From an uncultured Mycoplasmatota bacterium (lineage in GTDB: Bacteria > Bacillota_I > Bacilli_A > RF39 > UBA660), in assembly GCA_900552975.1 (NCBI GenBank), contig UWSL01000083.1:1-6532 (forward strand): a stretch of DNA of 6,532 nucleotides. The letters run 5' to 3'. Position 1 is the stretch's first letter; each line of letters starts with the position of its first letter. The position numbers and the translations under genes were made by a program. The notes below the pieces were generated by a model. The model made no database searches, was not told where the DNA came from, and saw only the letters and a list, made by a program, of their open reading frames with translations. Shown here in pieces: positions 3,836 through 6,532 of the stretch.

Positions 3836-5377
3836 ATGAAAAAAAAGTATATAAAGATGAATGATAATGATGATAATCTTAGTTTAGGAAATCTTTTTAG
3901 AATAATAAAAGAGTTATCTAAAAATAAAACTTCGGCGATGCAAACAGAGCTTTTTTGTGTTTTGTTTGAAGTTTTGGAAGTTAATGATACAACAATTAAT
4001 AATTATTGTGTAGGCTGTCGCCGAATAGGGGATGATTATAAACAAAAGTATTTAAATATGCAAAAAAAATATGAAAATGATAAAACTATTTTTTTTGATA
4101 TAATTATAAATATTTTGAGTATTATAGATGGAAGAGTTTATGTTTTAGATAGTGATAAAAAGGCTTTTATAAATAGAAATGAAAATATGAAAGCATTATG
4201 TTTTAAACTATATAATATAGGTAAAAATGATCAAAGTGTTAATAGACCTTTTTTAGAAAAGATTGATATGTTTTTAAAAAACGAAGATTACTATAGTATG
4301 TTTGTTGAATTATTATTTTATATTGTTTTATATAAAAAGCAGCCATTATATGAAAGTGATTTGAAAAAGGAAGTTATGGAAAGTATCTTAAATGATACTT
4401 ATATAAGTTGTTCTGGATTACAAGAATATTTGGTTTTGAAATTAAGAGAGAGTATTAATTACGATTATTCTTTGAAGAAGATGGCTTTGGAAGGTAATGC
4501 TTATGCTTGCTTTGAAATAGGAAGTAATGAGTTTTGTGGTTACGTTAAGGGTTATCCTAGGTATGAGGAGGCTTATAGGTATTTGAAGATTGCGGCATCA
4601 TATAATCATGCTGGTGCGTGTTATATGATTGGCAGTATGTTTTATCGAGGTTTTTTAGGTAAACAAACAGAAGAAGATTATAAGATTGCTTATGATAATC
4701 TTGTAAAAGCTAGTGAGTTAGGTAATATTGCGGCAATGAATGTACTTGGACTAATGTATTTACATGGAGATTATCCTTTAGAAAAAAATATTACGAAAGC
4801 ATTGGAATATTTTAATAAAGGGGCAGATAATAACTATGCTTTTTCTTTAAATAATTTAGGAAGTTATTATGAAAAATTAGGAGATAAAAAGAAAGCATTT
4901 GTGTACTATTTAAAAAGTGCAGATTTAGAAGAAAGCTGGGCTTGTAATAAGGTTGGGCAGTATTATACAAATGGAGAAGTAGTAGAGAGGAATATAGTGA
5001 AAGCTTATTATTATTATGAAAAAGCAACTCTTGCTAATCATCGAACAATTTGTTATTATGCTTATTATAATTTAGCTAAGATATTGATGATTGGGGATGT
5101 GACGTCAGATATTTTGCGTGATGAGCAAAGAGCTTTGAAGTATTATGAAATAGCAAGTGATCACGGCATTATGGAAGCTGCTTTAGATTTGTTTTTATAC
5201 TATGCAGGTAAATATAGAAATGATAAAAATCATGATTGGTTAGATAAAGTTTATAAATATAAAAGAGAAATAGAGCAAAATAAAAAGTTTAATGAAAAAA
5301 TAGAAAAAGAAATTAATGATAAGTTAAGTAAGATTTGTAATCAAAAAGAAATTGATATTAGTTTTCTTTTAAATTAG
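3836..5377 (+). CDS. Sel1-like repeat protein with a novel N-terminal region, 513 aa
   Basis: The C-terminal half is a run of Sel1-type (TPR-like) helical repeats, scaffolds for protein-protein contacts. Roughly six copies cover residues 218-443, showing the A-(x)-LG-x-MY-x-G ... A-x-x-Y-x-x-A pattern: NAYACFEIGSNEF (221-233), AGACYMIGSMFYRG (259-272), AAMNVLGLMYLHG (299-311) with KALEYFNKGAD, FSLNNLGSYYEKLGD, WACNKVGQYYTNG (368-380) and YYAYYNLAKILMIGD, each closed by an A-Y/L-x-Y helix. The C-terminus (about 465-513) is charged and helical. Residues 1-210 match no domain I know; they include a Cys-containing block (YCVGCRRIGDDYKQKY, 57-72) and hydrophobic helices near 85-97 and 152-166. There is no signal peptide, so it is probably cytoplasmic. 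The ATG at 3836 is preferred to the TTG at 3833 because GGTGGT precedes it at the spacing used elsewhere here. hemW starts 24 bases after the stop, so co-transcription is likely. The partner and function are unknown. Confidence 0.85.
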   Translation: MKKKYIKMNDNDDNLSLGNLFRIIKELSKNKTSAMQTELFCVLFEVLEVNDTTINNYCVGCRRIGDDYKQKYLNMQKKYENDKTIFFDIIINILSIIDGRVYVLDSDKKAFINRNENMKALCFKLYNIGKNDQSVNRPFLEKIDMFLKNEDYYSMFVELLFYIVLYKKQPLYESDLKKEVMESILNDTYISCSGLQEYLVLKLRESINYDYSLKKMALEGNAYACFEIGSNEFCGYVKGYPRYEEAYRYLKIAASYNHAGACYMIGSMFYRGFLGKQTEEDYKIAYDNLVKASELGNIAAMNVLGLMYLHGDYPLEKNITKALEYFNKGADNNYAFSLNNLGSYYEKLGDKKKAFVYYLKSADLEESWACNKVGQYYTNGEVVERNIVKAYYYYEKATLANHRTICYYAYYNLAKILMIGDVTSDILRDEQRALKYYEIASDHGIMEAALDLFLYYAGKYRNDKNHDWLDKVYKYKREIEQNKKFNEKIEKEINDKLSKICNQKEIDISFLLN

Positions 5378-5401
5378 TTTTTTAGAAAAGGTAGGGATAT
5401 T

Positions 5402-6532
5402 ATGGAAAGTGTATATATACATATTCCTTTTTGTAAAAGTATTTGTAGTTATTGTGATTTTTGTAAGGTTATTTATCACGGACCGTGGATTACACAATAT
5501 TTAAATGCTTTATTATTGGAAATACAAGATAAGTATTGTGGAGAAGAAATAAAAACAATTTATGTTGGTGGAGGGACGCCTTCATGTTTACAAGAAAAAG
5601 ATTTAAAATATTTATTGGATATGGTGCGAAGATTTAATTTGAGTGATGATTATGAATTTACTTTTGAATGTAATTTAAATGATATAAATGAAAATTTGGA
5701 AAAAATATTAAAGAGTAAAAAAGTTGAACTTAATTTATTACCAATTACATCAACAGATGAAATTGGAAGATTATCAGAAGAGATTAACAAGGTACAAGAA
5801 AAAACAAATACTTATATTGAAAAAATTGAGCAAGACCAATTTACAATGCAAAGGCAAGCACAGTTTGCAATTTTAGGAGAATTTGCAGGTGGATTAGCAC
5901 ATGATTTAAACTCTCCATTGTCAGCAGTTAAATTAGATGTTGCAACAATAGGAAAATATATAAAATCAGATAAAATTTCAACTGATGAAAGAACAAAACA
6001 AAAATTAGAAGAAATGCTAGATAATGTTGAGAGTAGTTTGAATAATATGGGAAATATTATATTGGGTGTACGAAATCAAATTAGAGCAACTGGCGACACA
6101 GATAATACAGAATTTTCATTATTAGATGTGTTGGAAGGAATAAAATTAATGTTCAGAAGCATTTTTATGAAACATAATTGTCAACTGGAAATAAATGTAC
6201 CTCCAGAAATAAAAATATATGGAGAAAAGAATAAATTAGATAGAGTATTAAGTAATTTAATCAGAAACAGTATAGATGCATATGCTGGAAAACAAATTAA
6301 GGGTATTGTTAAAGTTGATGTAGAGCAAAATAATGAAAAGACAATAATAATAGTAAGTGATGAGGCAGGAGGAATTGACAATTCAATTAAAGATAAAATC
6401 TTTAAGGAACTAAAAACAACAAAAGGAGATAAAGGAACTGGATTTGGATTGTATTATTCAAATACTATTATTGAAGGAAGTTTTAATGGAAAGATGTGTT
6501 TTGAAACTAAAGAAGGACTAGGAACAAAATTC
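5402..6532 (+). CDS. hemW: In-frame chimera: HemW N-terminus joined to a histidine kinase C-terminus, runs off the window end
   Basis: The frame stays open for 377 codons to the last base. Residues 1 to about 104 are the start of HemW, the radical-SAM heme chaperone formerly annotated as coproporphyrinogen III oxidase-like: YIHIPFCKSICSYCDFCK with the cluster cysteines C11, C15, C18 and the following C21, the SAM-binding GGGTP (56-60), and FTFECNLNDINENLEKILK (86-104), where HemW normally continues into NR(I/L)S(I/L)G-QSF. Instead, the protein becomes a sensor histidine kinase from about residue 110. HemW is normally about 370-400 residues, so over two thirds of it is missing. The ATG is supported by AAAGG/AGGG upstream with 5 bases to the start, and by the 24-base gap to the Sel1-repeat gene. 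Leu codons of the CTN type appear 5 times in 24 after the join and 0 in 12 before, too few to prove a foreign origin. An assembly chimera is the simplest reading. The hemW symbol applies to the first part only. Confidence 0.7.
   Translation, partial: MESVYIHIPFCKSICSYCDFCKVIYHGPWITQYLNALLLEIQDKYCGEEIKTIYVGGGTPSCLQEKDLKYLLDMVRRFNLSDDYEFTFECNLNDINENLEKILKSKKVELNLLPITSTDEIGRLSEEINKVQEKTNTYIEKIEQDQFTMQRQAQFAILGEFAGGLAHDLNSPLSAVKLDVATIGKYIKSDKISTDERTKQKLEEMLDNVESSLNNMGNIILGVRNQIRATGDTDNTEFSLLDVLEGIKLMFRSIFMKHNCQLEINVPPEIKIYGEKNKLDRVLSNLIRNSIDAYAGKQIKGIVKVDVEQNNEKTIIIVSDEAGGIDNSIKDKIFKELKTTKGDKGTGFGLYYSNTIIEGSFNGKMCFETKEGLGTKF
5711..5734 (+). other. Junction between the hemW and histidine kinase sequences
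   Basis: Homology to HemW fades after KILKS (residues 101-105), and HAMP-like kinase sequence is clear by LNLLPITSTDEIG (110-122). The exact break lies somewhere in codons 104-111. The local DNA (about 5701-5726) is A-rich and low in complexity, the kind of stretch where an assembler, or recombination, could join unrelated sequences. No stop, ribosome site or linker lies at the join. Confidence 0.65.
5729..6532 (+). other. Histidine kinase fragment (HAMP end, HisKA, HATPase), both ends incomplete
   Basis: Residues 110-135 look like the second half of a HAMP domain (PITSTDEIGRLSEEINKVQEK), followed by a coiled-coil dimerisation helix. The H box is GEFAGGLAHDLNSPL (159-173) with the phospho-acceptor H167. 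The ATPase domain shows the N box (NKLDRVLSNLIRNSIDAY, 277-294), the G1 box as DEAGGI (320-325), the phosphate-side KGTGFGL (344-350), and an end GLGTKF that lies a few residues short of the usual C-terminus. The sensor, the membrane spans and the start of HAMP are absent, because the fragment begins inside HAMP just where hemW breaks off. The kinase belongs to a two-component system, but no response regulator lies in the window and the signal is unknown. All catalytic motifs are intact, so the parent gene was probably functional. Confidence 0.85.

Noticed and set aside
4812..5027. Minus-strand open frame of 71 codons inside the Sel1-repeat gene
   Set aside because: It is antisense to a clear repeat-protein gene, has low-complexity Leu/Tyr/Asn composition, and has no supporting start signals.
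6181..6381. Minus-strand open frame of 66 codons inside the histidine kinase part
   Set aside because: The plus strand here encodes the unmistakable N and G1 boxes of the ATPase domain; the antisense frame is a by-product of AT-rich codons.

Overview
The window is strongly AT-rich, uses the standard code (Trp is TGG, genes end in TAA or TAG, no internal TGA), and has Gram-positive-style Shine-Dalgarno sites and intrinsic terminators. Together with the protein types, this suggests a low-GC Bacillota or Mollicutes-related bacterium, possibly an uncultured host-associated lineage. That placement is inference.

Layout. A short unrecognised protein gene (97-402) comes first. A 921-base stretch without a protein gene (403-1323) follows. 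It holds two tandem, mutually related, independently transcribed RNA genes (about 456-840 and 924-1271). Each has a consensus promoter (TTGAC, 17-base spacer, TGG, TATA-T) and ends in a terminator hairpin followed by nine Ts. Their primary sequences differ widely, but the same long-range pairings, spacings and pseudoknots are kept, with compensatory base changes. I do not recognise the family, and this is the most interesting content of the window. Next come an AI-2E/PerM-family membrane protein gene (1324-2436) and a convergent dicarboxylate/amino-acid:cation symporter gene (2447-3712, minus strand), which share a bidirectional terminator. A 123-base divergent region separates the symporter from a Sel1-repeat protein gene (3836-5377), which is followed 24 bases later by the start of hemW.

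The last frame (5402-6532) is odd. It begins as HemW (radical SAM, heme chaperone) but at about codon 105-110 becomes, in frame, the cytoplasmic part of a sensor histidine kinase, and it runs off the window end. An assembly chimera is the simplest explanation; a real recombination event is possible.

Expression. Three genes (97, 1324, 3836) share a GGTG(A/G)T ribosome site exactly 3 bases before the ATG. Two of them have a TGN-TATNNT promoter element so close that the mRNA should begin at the ribosome site itself, giving leaders of about 9 bases. The Sel1 gene and hemW probably form one transcription unit. No pathway evidently links the membrane proteins, the Sel1 protein and the RNA pair.
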